A DNA stretch of 32,200 nt, taken from assembly GCA_910584495.1 (NCBI GenBank), contig CAJUAR010000028.1, positions 1 to 32,200 of the forward strand. Direction: 5' to 3'. The translations under genes were made by a program, and so were the position numbers. A model generated the notes under the pieces. The model searched no databases. It was not told where the DNA came from and saw only the letters and a list, made by a program, of their open reading frames with translations. Shown one piece after another: positions 1 through 8,954 of the stretch. Position 1 is the stretch's first letter. The number at the start of each line of letters is the position of its first letter. The DNA comes from an uncultured Muribaculaceae bacterium. GTDB lineage: Bacteria; Bacteroidota; Bacteroidia; Bacteroidales; Muribaculaceae.

Positions 1-63
1 ACTAAGCCAACAACAAACCTCCGGACTGACACCGTCAATCCGGAGGTTTGTTGTTGGCTTAGT
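1..63 (-). terminator. Very long perfect hairpin after tig
   Basis: A perfect 25-bp inverted repeat (arms 1-25 and 39-63). Inside the loop a further 4-bp stem, TGAC (27-30) with GTCA (34-37), stacks on it, leaving a 3-nt tip and one C/A mismatch. It begins 8 nt after the tig stop codon, so it is most simply the end of the tig transcript. The window ends at its far side, so a U-tract cannot be checked. The arms are unusually long for an intrinsic terminator; a bidirectional terminator or a repeat element are alternatives. Confidence 0.7.
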
Positions 64-71
64 GCTTGAAA

Positions 72-1463
72 TTATTCAGCGGCGGCTTCGGCGGCTTCGC
101 TGTTGTTGTTGAGAGCTTGTACCATGGCGCGGAATTCGTCGAGCGACACGGTTTTTTCGTCGAGGTTCACAGCATTGTGGATAGCCTGCATCAGGTTGGC
201 GTTGAAAGCCTGACGGACAATCTGACGGTGCTGAGCCTTGTCTTCGAGGATGTTTTTGGCGAGATAGTCTGCCATCTGGTCTGCCATGTGGCCCATTCCG
301 TAGCTGTTGAGCTGTTCAATGGCCATTTGGTGAGCGAAGGCTTTGACATCTTCTTCCTTCACTTCCACCTTCAGAAGTTCGGCAGCCTTGTTTTCGATGA
401 TTTCCCATTTGATGCCGGGGATAGCGTTCTTCAGATATTCGTCGACGGCATCTTCTTTGAGTTCTTTGTCGGTGCGGAGCAGGAATTTGCGCAGGAAGGC
501 TTCGGGGAGCTCCATGTTGGCGCCGTAGGTGTCCATCAGGTAGTCTTCGGCCTGGCGGGTGAAGAGCTGGCGGCTGTTGGGCTGGAGGGCGCGTGTAATC
601 ATGTTCACAACCTGGGCGCGGAATTCTTCTTCGTTGTGAACCACGTCCTCGCCGAAGATTTTCTTGTACATTTCTTCACCGAGTTCAGCGGGCTGGTGAA
701 CGATGAATTCTTTGATTTCAATTTCGAAGTTGCCGCGAGCTTTTTCAACGTCGGCGCGGTCGATGTGGAGCATTGAGCTGATTTCGGCTTCGTTACCGTC
801 GCAAGTTGCAAAAGCATCGAACACCACTTTGTCGCCAACCTTGGTGTTTTCGAATTTTGCAGCTTCTTCTTTCGATTTGAAGAGGAATGGAGCGAGAATA
901 CCTTCGTCAACAGTGATGCCATCTTCTTTGGGCTGGCCTTCTTCGTTGAGTTGCACAATGTGGCCTTTGACAAGTGCACGGTCGGCATATTCCTGGGCTG
1001 GAACTTGTTCGCCGGCACGCATCTTCAGGTCGTTGATTTGGTCTTCAATCATCTTGTCGCTCACTTCGATGTTGTAGAAGGGCAGGGTCACGCTCTGGTC
1101 GAGCTTCATGTCCACAGCCGGAGCGAATCCGATTTCGTAGCGGAATGTGAAGTCGGTGTTTTTGAGGTCGATTTCTTCTTCCACTTTGGGAATGGGCTGC
1201 CCGAGGACTTCGAGTTTGTTGTCCTGGATATATTTGAGAGCAGCGTCGGATGCGATGTCGTTGAGAACGTCGGCCTTTACGGGCAGACCGAAACGTTTTT
1301 GGAGCTGAGCCATGTCGACATGACCTTTGCGGAATCCGGGAATCTGGCGGGTGTTGCCAATGTTTTTAAGTTCTTTCTTAACACGGTCGGCATAGTCGGC
1401 CTCCTGGATTTTTACCACGATGTCGCCTTCGAGGGCGCTGGTCTTTTCAAGGGTTACTTCCAT
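72..1463 (-). CDS. tig: Trigger factor, ribosome-associated chaperone
   Basis: A 463-aa protein. Trigger factor docks at the ribosomal exit tunnel and shields nascent chains in the cytoplasm. The N-terminal ribosome-binding domain is clear: the signature loop GFRKG followed by HVDMAQLQKRFG lies around residues 43-60. The middle third should hold the FKBP-like domain but is divergent, as is common in Bacteroidota, so prolyl-isomerase activity is doubtful. The C-terminal half is the helical chaperone cradle, ending in an Ala/Glu-rich tail. Length fits the family (about 430-460 aa). The start is the only Met before the conserved N-terminus. A good promoter lies about 60 nt upstream and a large hairpin follows the stop. 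No clpP or clpX neighbour is visible, but the window ends here. Confidence 0.96.
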   Translation of the reverse strand: MEVTLEKTSALEGDIVVKIQEADYADRVKKELKNIGNTRQIPGFRKGHVDMAQLQKRFGLPVKADVLNDIASDAALKYIQDNKLEVLGQPIPKVEEEIDLKNTDFTFRYEIGFAPAVDMKLDQSVTLPFYNIEVSDKMIEDQINDLKMRAGEQVPAQEYADRALVKGHIVQLNEEGQPKEDGITVDEGILAPFLFKSKEEAAKFENTKVGDKVVFDAFATCDGNEAEISSMLHIDRADVEKARGNFEIEIKEFIVHQPAELGEEMYKKIFGEDVVHNEEEFRAQVVNMITRALQPNSRQLFTRQAEDYLMDTYGANMELPEAFLRKFLLRTDKELKEDAVDEYLKNAIPGIKWEIIENKAAELLKVEVKEEDVKAFAHQMAIEQLNSYGMGHMADQMADYLAKNILEDKAQHRQIVRQAFNANLMQAIHNAVNLDEKTVSLDEFRAMVQALNNNSEAAEAAAE

Positions 1464-1523
1464 TTAGTTATGTATTATATTTGTTGTTTCTATTGCTATA
1501 AACGCTTTATGCGCTTGAAAGTG

Positions 1524-1555
1524 CAAAATTACTACTTAAATTTCACTAATTCAAA
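1524..1555 (-). promoter_or_regulatory. Bacteroidota-type promoter of tig
   Basis: On the minus strand TTTG (1555-1552) is followed after 20 nt by TAATTTTG (1531-1524), an exact match to the Bacteroidota -33/-7 pattern TTTG-N19-21-TAnnTTTG. Transcription would start near 1517, giving a leader of about 55 nt before tig. The -33 box is about 50 nt past the stop of the upstream glycosyltransferase gene. Confidence 0.8.
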
Positions 1556-1606
1556 TTCTGAGGGCTTTTTGAGGTTCTTTTGCGTTATTTTCCCCATTAT
1601 TTGAGG

Positions 1607-2791
1607 CTAATCCCATGTATATTTTTTCTGTTTGCTGCTGCGTGAGCGCATGCCTCGCCAAGTTTGGCGGAGAGGGTAGGTGATAGAGAACCATGGCAAT
1701 GTGAAGAACATTGTGCGCGATTTCAAGGTCTGCAAGCTTGCCCTCCATGCCCAGATGTCGAGGGCAAACATCAGGACGAGTATTATTGCGCCTATGATTG
1801 CGGTCTGCATGTTTGGATAGTCGAGCCAGGCGGCCGCGGCGGCGGAGGCAATGGCTGCAATCTGGAGCCAGCCCATTAGGCTGAACAGAAAGCGGGGGCG
1901 GTGCTTGATGAAACGTTCGGTAAAGGCACGGCGCAACATTCGTTCGCTGAAGATGCGAGGGTGGTTGCCATGGCGCAGACGAACCATCGATTCGTCGGAC
2001 AGCTCGACAACGGTGTTGCCGCGGTGTGCCACTTCGCTGATGAAGATGTCGTCGTCGCCGTTGTGGAGATTGAGCGAGCGTGCAAAGCCTTTGTTGCGCA
2101 TGAAAACCTCCTTGCGGTAGGCAATGTTGTACTCCGTGCCACGGAAAGGTTTGCCGGCAATGGCGTTGGCAATCCACCGCACATTGTTTGCTGTGTTGTC
2201 GAAAGCGCGGCGGCGGCAGCCGAAGCTGCAGTCTTCGTCGGGGTCGACATAGGCATAGCCCAGCACAATTTCGGTTTGGCCCTCGCGGTCGAATCGGCTC
2301 ATGATGTGTCGCAGCCACTGCGGTGATTCAATGTCGACTGCAGTGGTGGTGAGCACCACAACATCGTAGCGAGCGGCTTTGATGCCTAAGGTCAGGGCAA
2401 GTTTCTTGCGACTAAGGTTCACAACACCTTCGGGGGTGAAGGTGAGGTAGAGATTGTTGTGTGAGGCACGAAGCATCGACACGGTGTCGCGCACATCGGT
2501 ACTCTCGCCCTCGTTGACCACTATCACCTCGAAAGCCGCCGGATAGTCCTGGCTCAGGATTGTTTTGACAAGTTGTTCCAAGTCCTCGGCATCGCCTTGA
2601 GAATAGATTACAACCGATGCCGGAAGATAGTCGGCATCAGCAATTTCGGGGCGTTCGCTGTTGGTACGGCGGCGGTAGACAGCCACTTTGCGAACACGCA
2701 GCATGTATATTGCAAAGAGCAGAAGCACACACATAAATGCTGTGGCAAGCATCCACAGCGATGTGAGGGATATTTGTGGTGATAAATACAT
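1607..2791 (-). CDS. Membrane-anchored family 2 glycosyltransferase
   Basis: 394 aa. It probably transfers a sugar from a nucleotide donor to a lipid or polysaccharide acceptor at the inner membrane; donor and acceptor cannot be read from the sequence. One transmembrane helix lies near residues 10-32. A GT-A fold follows from about residue 57 (ASVVIYSQGDAEDLEQLVKT, then FEVIVVNEGES). The later HNGDDDIFISEV segment matches the GT2 acid/base region, and two C-terminal helices lie around 303-352 before a basic tail. The usual DxD metal motif appears degenerate, reading T-A-V-D before IESPQWL. It has its own promoter and no sugar-pathway neighbours. No clear terminator was found after it, so read-through into tig is possible. 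Confidence 0.85.
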   Translation of the reverse strand: MYLSPQISLTSLWMLATAFMCVLLLFAIYMLRVRKVAVYRRRTNSERPEIADADYLPASVVIYSQGDAEDLEQLVKTILSQDYPAAFEVIVVNEGESTDVRDTVSMLRASHNNLYLTFTPEGVVNLSRKKLALTLGIKAARYDVVVLTTTAVDIESPQWLRHIMSRFDREGQTEIVLGYAYVDPDEDCSFGCRRRAFDNTANNVRWIANAIAGKPFRGTEYNIAYRKEVFMRNKGFARSLNLHNGDDDIFISEVAHRGNTVVELSDESMVRLRHGNHPRIFSERMLRRAFTERFIKHRPRFLFSLMGWLQIAAIASAAAAAWLDYPNMQTAIIGAIILVLMFALDIWAWRASLQTLKSRTMFFTLPWFSITYPLRQTWRGMRSRSSKQKKYTWD

Positions 2792-2810
2792 TTCAAATTT
2801 TTTTACACCA

Positions 2811-2842
2811 CAAAATTACAAATTCCCCTCCTCATAAGCAAA
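2811..2842 (-). promoter_or_regulatory. Promoter of the glycosyltransferase gene
   Basis: On the minus strand TTTG (2842-2839), a 20-nt spacer, then TAATTTTG (2818-2811): a full match to the Bacteroidota consensus. Transcription would begin only 10-15 nt before the ATG at 2791, so the leader is very short. Confidence 0.8.
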
Positions 2843-2857
2843 GAAAACATCTTCACA

Positions 2858-2897
2858 AATAAAAATTGTAGCCCCGACTGAGATGGTTCAGTGGGGC
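2858..2897 (-). terminator. Intrinsic terminator after the 512-aa membrane protein gene
   Basis: The stem is GCCCC/GGGGC and ACTGA/TCAGT with a single bulged base (2871-2897). On the minus strand it is followed by a T-rich stretch (2870-2858). It lies 10 nt after the stop of the gene ending at 2908. Confidence 0.8.
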
Positions 2898-2907
2898 CGG
2901 ACAAGGG

Positions 2908-4446
2908 TTAAACTTCGTAAGATTCGGTGTCGACATGCGAGCCGACAATTTTGCGGTCTACCTCTTCCTGTGTGGTGCTCGTATTAGTTTCATGATATTT
3001 GCATTGGCTGCAGATGAAGTGGTTTTTGTAGAAAGTTACAAGATATGTCACTTCAAAATCGATATATCTGTAAGTGTCGTGGCGCATCTTGTGGTTTTTG
3101 ATATTTTCACGATGGGAAGAAGTGGAACGCTCGCCTGTGTCGCGATTGATTTTTGTTGTTGTAACCTCTGTCCAAGTCTGATATTTGGAGTGACTTCTGC
3201 CAAGTAGTTTGTCGCGTTTGATGTCGGCCCCTTTCATGTATTTTGAACCGGTCACCTCGTCGTGGTCGAAGGCAATGGTATGTATTCGCTTGCAGCGTGG
3301 ACACCGCTGGTGCGGCACATAGAGGTTGAGGTATTCAGTTGCCCAAAGTGTGCAGTAGTATGAGGCCGGAATGACCAATAAGGTCAGGGACCAATGCATG
3401 CCCCAGGCCATGAGGGCAAAAAGCCATATTATGGTACAAATAATCGACATCAGGATGATTGTGATTTTTAGGGCTTTGTTGCTGAGGGGATAGAAAACAT
3501 GACGGTAAGCAATTAGCCAGCCTATAAGCAATACAATGACAGAAGGTGTGGCTACAAACCATAATAAATACGTTATAAGTTGGAGAACAACAAGGACATA
3601 TAAATACCAAGGTGTTGATTTCCCGGTGTCGCTTGGAATAGAATACGAACTGCTGCGTGTAAGTGTGCGAACGAAAGGTAGCTCAATCACACATTGGACC
3701 AATGAGTTACCCAGGAGCCAGCTGTTGTTGGCTTTGCCTTGCCTGGCAACAAATTGGAATTCAGAGGCTTGGCCTTCTGTGTCAAAAGTGATGGAAGGAC
3801 GGTAGTTCTTGCCATCTTTTCCATAGGCATATATTCGGAAATCAGCCTTCTTACTCCGGTCTTTGTTTACAAAAATATTATAGGCCATGCCATACTCTTT
3901 CTCTATTTCTTCGAGAGTTTTACCTTGCATTTTCTGCAGCTTGGCCTTAGTGGTGACAGAAGTGGAAGCATTATTTTCAAGATTCAACTCTTCCCAACCG
4001 TCAAAAATCGGGGCTATATCCTTTCCTCCCACTTTAAGCTCCTCGCCGGATGCGGTTGTGGCTATATAATCAAATATTCTGTTCAACGAATATTGAGGCT
4101 TAAGTTTAACGATAGTATCTCCTTTGCATTTCCCGTCTACGACAATTTGCTTTATGGGTAGTTGTGATGCATCGAGTTCTCCTCTGTCACCATTTGTCGT
4201 TTCCACTAAAACGGACTGATGATAGGTGAGACGAGAGAATCCGAGAATCTTGACGCTGTCACCTTTGGCGAGATATACCAAGGAGGTATCGCCGTTGATG
4301 ACCACCGGTAACTTCTGGTTGGATCTGAGTTCGATTGTGGGGCTGTCCTTCTTCACCTGGTTGTCAGTAGACAGGATATCGGTGAATAGAGCCACGAAGG
4401 CTAATATGAATAGCACTCCGCAGATTGCTGAATAGGTATGACGCAT
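2908..4446 (-). CDS. Unrecognised membrane protein with split CxxC zinc-ribbon-like C-terminus
   Basis: 512 aa; I do not recognise a named family. Residues 5-25 form a signal-anchor. Residues 30-270 are an extracytoplasmic region with short beta-rich segments, including an SH3-like stretch (VYLAKGDSVKILGF). Four transmembrane segments crowd residues 280-375. The tail holds CPRC (C382, C385) and, about 94 residues later, CSQC (C479, C482), which could form one metal site from two halves; the insert is Lys/Thr/Arg-rich. The gene looks AT-richer than its neighbours, which could mean transfer. It has its own promoter and terminator and is transcribed alone. Function unknown; a stress-sensing membrane protein is only a guess. 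Confidence 0.85.
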   Translation of the reverse strand: MRHTYSAICGVLFILAFVALFTDILSTDNQVKKDSPTIELRSNQKLPVVINGDTSLVYLAKGDSVKILGFSRLTYHQSVLVETTNGDRGELDASQLPIKQIVVDGKCKGDTIVKLKPQYSLNRIFDYIATTASGEELKVGGKDIAPIFDGWEELNLENNASTSVTTKAKLQKMQGKTLEEIEKEYGMAYNIFVNKDRSKKADFRIYAYGKDGKNYRPSITFDTEGQASEFQFVARQGKANNSWLLGNSLVQCVIELPFVRTLTRSSSYSIPSDTGKSTPWYLYVLVVLQLITYLLWFVATPSVIVLLIGWLIAYRHVFYPLSNKALKITIILMSIICTIIWLFALMAWGMHWSLTLLVIPASYYCTLWATEYLNLYVPHQRCPRCKRIHTIAFDHDEVTGSKYMKGADIKRDKLLGRSHSKYQTWTEVTTTKINRDTGERSTSSHRENIKNHKMRHDTYRYIDFEVTYLVTFYKNHFICSQCKYHETNTSTTQEEVDRKIVGSHVDTESYEV

Positions 4447-4573
4447 ATTTTATATTGATTTAAGGATTTGTCGATTTGTTAGGTATTGAATCTTTATTCT
4501 GACAGTTTTGAAGATTCCACATCACATCTATTCTATATGAGTGTGCTTGCCAAGGCTGTATGGCATGATTTCG

Positions 4574-4603
4574 CAAATTTAAGGAAATTATATAGAGTTG
4601 CAA
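4574..4603 (-). promoter_or_regulatory. Promoter of the 512-aa membrane protein gene
   Basis: On the minus strand TTG (4603-4601), 19 nt, TAAATTTG (4581-4574), a match to the Bacteroidota consensus. The leader to the ATG at 4446 would be about 120 nt. The rest of the 290-bp divergent gap (4447-4736) shows no convincing plus-strand promoter for dinB; the nearest is TAACTTTA at 4642-4649, without a well-spaced TTG. Confidence 0.7.
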
Positions 4604-4736
4604 GCACGTGAGTGTCTATATGGTTGATTATTTTGATTTTTTAACTTTAATAATACGTTGAGAAAGAGTGATTAGGCGTAAAATATATGATGATACACAT
4701 TGGCAATATTGAAAGACGTTTTTCGTTATATTATAG

Positions 4737-5810
4737 ATGAATGGAATAAGGAAGATAATACACATAGACATGGACGCGTTCTATGCCTCGGTTGAGCAGC
4801 GCGACAATCCTTTGCTCCGCGGACAGCCCATAGCTGTCGGACAGGCCGACGGCAGGGGTGTTGTTGCGGCGGCGAGCTATGAGGCTCGTCGTTTCGGCGT
4901 GCGCTCGGCCATGTCGTCGTCCAAGGCAAAGCGTCTTTGTCCGGGACTGATTTTTGTGGACTGTCGTTTTGATGTCTACAAAGCAGTTTCGGCGCAGATA
5001 CACGACATTTTCCACGAGTATACCGACAAAATCGAACCTATATCACTTGACGAAGCATTTCTTGATGTGACAGATAATTTTGCGGGCATAGAACTGGCAT
5101 TGGACATAGCCAAAGAAATCAAAGCCAAAATCAGGAAGCGGCTCGGCCTGGTGGCATCGGCAGGAGTTTCCTATAATAAATTTCTGGCAAAGATTGCTTC
5201 GGACTACCGCAAGCCCGACGGTTTGTGTGTCATTCCGCCACAGCGTGCCGAGGAATTCATTGCCAAAATGCCTGTGGAAAGTTTTTGGGGCGTGGGGCCT
5301 GTTACGGCAAGCAAAATGCATGCTTTGGGAATATATTCAGGCGAAGACCTCCGCCATTTCAGCCAGGCAGAGTTGCGCATGCACTTTGGCAAAGCCGGCA
5401 GCCAGTACTATCAGTTTGCCCGCGGAATCGACAACCGTCCTGTCGAGGCTTTCAGAATACGCAAATCACGCGGCGTAGAACGCACTTTCGACACCGACCT
5501 CGTCACCGGCCAAGAGCTGGAGCAAGCCATTGCATCGTTGAGTTCCGAATTACTTGAGCGACTTGACAAGGCGGCCTTCCACGGCACTTCGCTAACCCTC
5601 AAAATAAAGTTTTCCAATTTCGAAACTATCACACGCACAGCAAGCAGTCTGCCGGACCAACTGACCGAAGAAATCATTTTCCAAACAGGCATTACACTCC
5701 TGGCCAAAGCGCGGACCGACGACCGTGCCGTAAGGCTGCTTGGCCTGAGCGTTAACCGGGCAGCAAGCACCGACGGAGCCAACCCCCGACAACTCCTTCT
5801 TGACCTGTGA
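4737..5810 (+). CDS. dinB: DNA polymerase IV, Y-family translesion polymerase
   Basis: 357 aa. Pol IV is an error-prone polymerase that bypasses lesions in the cytoplasm. The N-terminal motif HIDMDAFYASVE carries the first catalytic Asp (D11), with the steric-gate aromatic at F15/Y16. The second catalytic motif SLDEAFLDVT supplies D105 and E106. Little-finger sequence follows from about residue 235. The last residues, QLLLDL, resemble a beta-clamp-binding peptide. Length is typical of DinB (about 350 aa). The start puts the catalytic motif at its usual distance from the N-terminus. It is transcribed alone, divergently from the membrane protein and upstream of the PUL, with no obvious link to either. 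No LexA box could be assigned. Confidence 0.96.
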   Translation: MNGIRKIIHIDMDAFYASVEQRDNPLLRGQPIAVGQADGRGVVAAASYEARRFGVRSAMSSSKAKRLCPGLIFVDCRFDVYKAVSAQIHDIFHEYTDKIEPISLDEAFLDVTDNFAGIELALDIAKEIKAKIRKRLGLVASAGVSYNKFLAKIASDYRKPDGLCVIPPQRAEEFIAKMPVESFWGVGPVTASKMHALGIYSGEDLRHFSQAELRMHFGKAGSQYYQFARGIDNRPVEAFRIRKSRGVERTFDTDLVTGQELEQAIASLSSELLERLDKAAFHGTSLTLKIKFSNFETITRTASSLPDQLTEEIIFQTGITLLAKARTDDRAVRLLGLSVNRAASTDGANPRQLLLDL

Positions 5811-5830
5811 CGCGGCATAATATGTTAGTT

Positions 5831-5851
5831 TCAGGACCATGTCCGGATTTT
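5831..5851 (+). terminator. Weak candidate terminator after dinB
   Basis: A short stem GGAC-CAT-GTCC, extended by two outer pairs across one mismatch, is followed by TTTT. It lies about 20 nt after the dinB stop. The stem is weak, so some read-through towards the PUL is possible. Confidence 0.4.
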
Positions 5852-5897
5852 GATATTATTTGTCCGATTGCTTATATCCTCAATAATAGATGGATAG

Positions 5898-5905
5898 TAA
5901 TTTTG
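5898..5905 (+). promoter_or_regulatory. -7 box candidate for the PUL operon
   Basis: TAATTTTG matches the Bacteroidota -7 consensus and would start transcription about 30 nt before the SusC ATG at 5941. No TTG or TTTG lies 19-21 nt upstream; the nearest is 27 nt away. A missing -33 element fits an activator-dependent PUL promoter, which is an inference. Confidence 0.5.
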
Positions 5906-5940
5906 TGGCAAACTTAAATCAATAACCAACAAAAACTGCA

Positions 5941-8940
5941 ATGGACAAAGCAAAAAAAGCAGCCGGTCGCAGCCTGTGGCTATGGAGCATCATCCTCGCC
6001 ATACTTCTGCTGCCTCTTTCGGCAAATGCACAGCAACGAACCATCAGCGGCACCGTGATAGACGAAAACGGAGAACCCCTGATTGGAGCAAGTGTCAAAG
6101 TGGTAGATGCCCCGCTCGGCGCATCCACCGACATCGACGGTCATTATACCCTTAAAATCCCTGCATCAGCAAAGGAACTGACAGTTTCCTATGTTGGCTA
6201 TCTTAGTCAGACGCTTGCAATCAACGGTGATGTTGTAGACGTGACACTACGGCCTAATAACCAGGTGCTGGACGAAGTGGTGATTATCGGTTACGGCACA
6301 CAGAAGAAAAACGACCTCACCGGCTCGGTGGCCAGCGTCAGCGAAAAAGATTTCAACAAAGGTGTAATTTCTTCGCCCGAGCAGCTCATCAACGGTAAAA
6401 TCGCCGGTGTGCAGATTACAAATTCCGGCGGTTCGCCAAACTCTGCCAGCACTATCCGAGTGCGTGGCGGTGCTTCGCTTAACGCTTCGAACGACCCTCT
6501 CGTTGTTCTCGACGGCGTGCCTATGGAAGTGGGCGACGGCATCACCGGCTCGGGCAACTTCCTTGCCATGATCAACCCCAACGACATCGAAAGCATGACC
6601 ATCCTCAAGGATGCCTCGTCCACAGCAATCTATGGTTCGCGTGCTTCGAACGGTGTGATTATCATCACAACTAAAAAAGGTGGGGGCGACCGTGTGAAAG
6701 TTACTTTTCAGACAACTAATTCGCTCTCTCATGCCGCAAACCACTTCGACATGCTCAGCTACGATCAGTTCCGCAACGAAGTTAATGCAAGCGGCAATGC
6801 CGACTACATCAACGCAATGGGCAAAGAGAACACCGACTGGAACGACGCTATCTTCCGAACTGCCTTCACTACCGACAATAACGTGTCGGTTGCCGGACGT
6901 GCAACATCGTGGCTCCCTTTCCGTGTGGCCCTCGGCGCTCTCTATCAGGAAGGAATCCTCAAGAACGATAACGTAGAACGTTACACCGCCAATCTCAACC
7001 TTACACCCTCGTTCTTCGGCGACCGTCTGCGTGTCAACATCTCGGGAAAAGGAAGCTATGCCAAGAGCAAGTTCAGCAATACCGGAGCTATATGGAACGC
7101 CCTTGTCTACGACCCCACGCAGCCTGTCTACGGCAACTTCGATTCCAATGGCAACCCTCTTCAGTACACCGACGGTACGCCCCTCTTCGGCGGCTTCCAC
7201 GAGGTGATTGACAAGAACGGACACCCCGGACAGGGTGCGATTGCCAACCCCCTGGGCATGATTATGAACCAGAACAGCACATCTGATGTTTATCGAGTGA
7301 TTGGCAACGCCGATGTAGACTATCGTCTCCACTTCGTTCCCGAACTTCGTCTCCATGCTACTGCCGGTATGGACTGGGCACAAGGTAAATCGCACTGGTT
7401 CCAGCCCGCCAACTCTTTCCAGGGCTTTAACGATGGCGGTTCGCGAAACGAACAGGGCCCGCAGAAGAACATGAACCGTCTGCTCACCGTCTACGCTAAC
7501 TATAACAAGGACTTTGACGCTATCCGCTCGAGCGTAGACTTCACCCTTGGCTACGACTACCAGTACTGGAAACGCACCTGCCCCGCCTACGACACCTTCA
7601 CCGAAGCCGGCGACTATCGTTCGACAACCCCTGCATGGGACGAACGCCACTCGCTCATTTCCTACTATGGCCGTCTGAATTACACCTTCGACGAGAAATA
7701 CCTCCTTACTGCAACATTTCGCCGCGACGGTTCAAGCCGTTTTGCAAAAGAAAACCGCTGGGGCACATTCCCGTCGGTAGCCCTCGCCTGGCGCGTTATC
7801 AATGAAAAATTCATGGCTCCTGTCCGAAGCGTGATGAACGACCTCAAATTTCGCGCAACATACGGTATCACCGGCCAGCAGGACGGCATTGCAAACTACT
7901 CCTATATCCCGAACTACACTCCCTCGCAGCCGGGCGCTTACTATTGGTTCAACGGGCAGTGGATTCAGACAGCACGCCCCGATGCATACAACAAAGACCT
8001 CAAATGGGAGACTACCAAGAGCTGGAACTTCGGTGTCGACTTCGGATTCTTCAACGGCCGTCTCTCCGGTGCTGTCGACTACTATACCCGCAAGACCGAG
8101 GACCTTCTGGCGACAGTGCCTGTGCCTGCTGGTGTCAACTTTGCTAAAGAAATGCTCACCAATGTGGGCAATGTCGATTCCGAAGGTGTGGAAATTGCCC
8201 TCAACACCACTATCCTCGATAACAAGGACTGGCAGTGGACCGCCACATTCAACGCTACATGGCAGAAGAACAAAATCACAAACCTCTCGCTCACCCCGGG
8301 TGTCGATGTGGCCGATACTCCCGTAGGCTACTCTGAGAACACTCCCGTGATGGTGTACAAAACCGGCTATACTCCTCACACATTCTGGGTCTACAAACAA
8401 ATCTACGACGAAAGCGGTAAACCTGTGGAAGGTCTCTATGCCGACCTCAACGGCGATGGTACAGTCAATGACAAAGACCGCTACTACTATCACAGCTCGC
8501 ATCCCGACTGGCTCTTTGGCCTGAGCACTTCGCTGCGCTATAAAAACTGGACGCTGAGCACATCGCTGCGCGCACAGGTGGGCAACTACCTCTACAATCA
8601 GATGTCGGCCAGCATGGGTGCCGCAGAATGTTTTTCGTGGTGCTCCGGACAGGTCAACAACCTCTCTGCAAGCTATGCCGACACACACTTCACCAAACGC
8701 CGCTACGAATCGGATTACTATGTCGAGAACGCTTCGTTCCTGAAAATGGACAACCTGCAGCTGAGCTACAACTTCGGCCGTGTCGGCGCTATCGAAAACC
8801 TCCATGTTTCGGCCATGGTCCAGAACGTGTTCACTATTACAAAATACAAAGGCGTCGACCCCGAAAGCGATTGGGGAATACAGGGCAGCGCATATCCACG
8901 CCCGCGCACTTATTCTGTTACTCTCGGCCTTAATTTCTAA
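5941..8940 (+). CDS. SusC-like TonB-dependent outer-membrane transporter
   Basis: 999 aa. It imports oligosaccharides across the outer membrane with TonB energy, capped by its SusD partner. A signal peptide ends after ANA (about residue 30). A carboxypeptidase-regulatory-like beta domain follows (QQRTISGTVIDENGEPLIGA, about 31-110). The SusC signature DEVVIIGYGTQKKNDLTGSV begins near residue 112, and the plug carries STIRVRGGAS and LKDASSTAIYGSRASNGVI. The rest is a 22-strand-type barrel ending in aromatic F (LGLNF), as outer-membrane proteins do. It is the first gene of the PUL and SusD follows after 14 nt. With GH53 and GH2 downstream the substrate is probably beta-1,4-galactan oligosaccharides; substrate is inferred from context only. 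Confidence 0.96.
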   Translation: MDKAKKAAGRSLWLWSIILAILLLPLSANAQQRTISGTVIDENGEPLIGASVKVVDAPLGASTDIDGHYTLKIPASAKELTVSYVGYLSQTLAINGDVVDVTLRPNNQVLDEVVIIGYGTQKKNDLTGSVASVSEKDFNKGVISSPEQLINGKIAGVQITNSGGSPNSASTIRVRGGASLNASNDPLVVLDGVPMEVGDGITGSGNFLAMINPNDIESMTILKDASSTAIYGSRASNGVIIITTKKGGGDRVKVTFQTTNSLSHAANHFDMLSYDQFRNEVNASGNADYINAMGKENTDWNDAIFRTAFTTDNNVSVAGRATSWLPFRVALGALYQEGILKNDNVERYTANLNLTPSFFGDRLRVNISGKGSYAKSKFSNTGAIWNALVYDPTQPVYGNFDSNGNPLQYTDGTPLFGGFHEVIDKNGHPGQGAIANPLGMIMNQNSTSDVYRVIGNADVDYRLHFVPELRLHATAGMDWAQGKSHWFQPANSFQGFNDGGSRNEQGPQKNMNRLLTVYANYNKDFDAIRSSVDFTLGYDYQYWKRTCPAYDTFTEAGDYRSTTPAWDERHSLISYYGRLNYTFDEKYLLTATFRRDGSSRFAKENRWGTFPSVALAWRVINEKFMAPVRSVMNDLKFRATYGITGQQDGIANYSYIPNYTPSQPGAYYWFNGQWIQTARPDAYNKDLKWETTKSWNFGVDFGFFNGRLSGAVDYYTRKTEDLLATVPVPAGVNFAKEMLTNVGNVDSEGVEIALNTTILDNKDWQWTATFNATWQKNKITNLSLTPGVDVADTPVGYSENTPVMVYKTGYTPHTFWVYKQIYDESGKPVEGLYADLNGDGTVNDKDRYYYHSSHPDWLFGLSTSLRYKNWTLSTSLRAQVGNYLYNQMSASMGAAECFSWCSGQVNNLSASYADTHFTKRRYESDYYVENASFLKMDNLQLSYNFGRVGAIENLHVSAMVQNVFTITKYKGVDPESDWGIQGSAYPRPRTYSVTLGLNF

Positions 8941-8954
8941 TATAGATTCAAAAA

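Noticed and set aside
1..63. CRISPR repeat or insertion-sequence end
   Set aside because: Only one inverted repeat is present, with no direct repeats, spacers or transposase nearby; a gene-end hairpin is the simplest reading.
6247..7650. Long minus-strand open frame of 467 codons inside the SusC gene
   Set aside because: It lies antisense to an unmistakable SusC and its translation has Val/Gly-rich composition without domains. It is a codon-bias shadow; the same holds for the antisense frames in SusD, GH2 and ileS.
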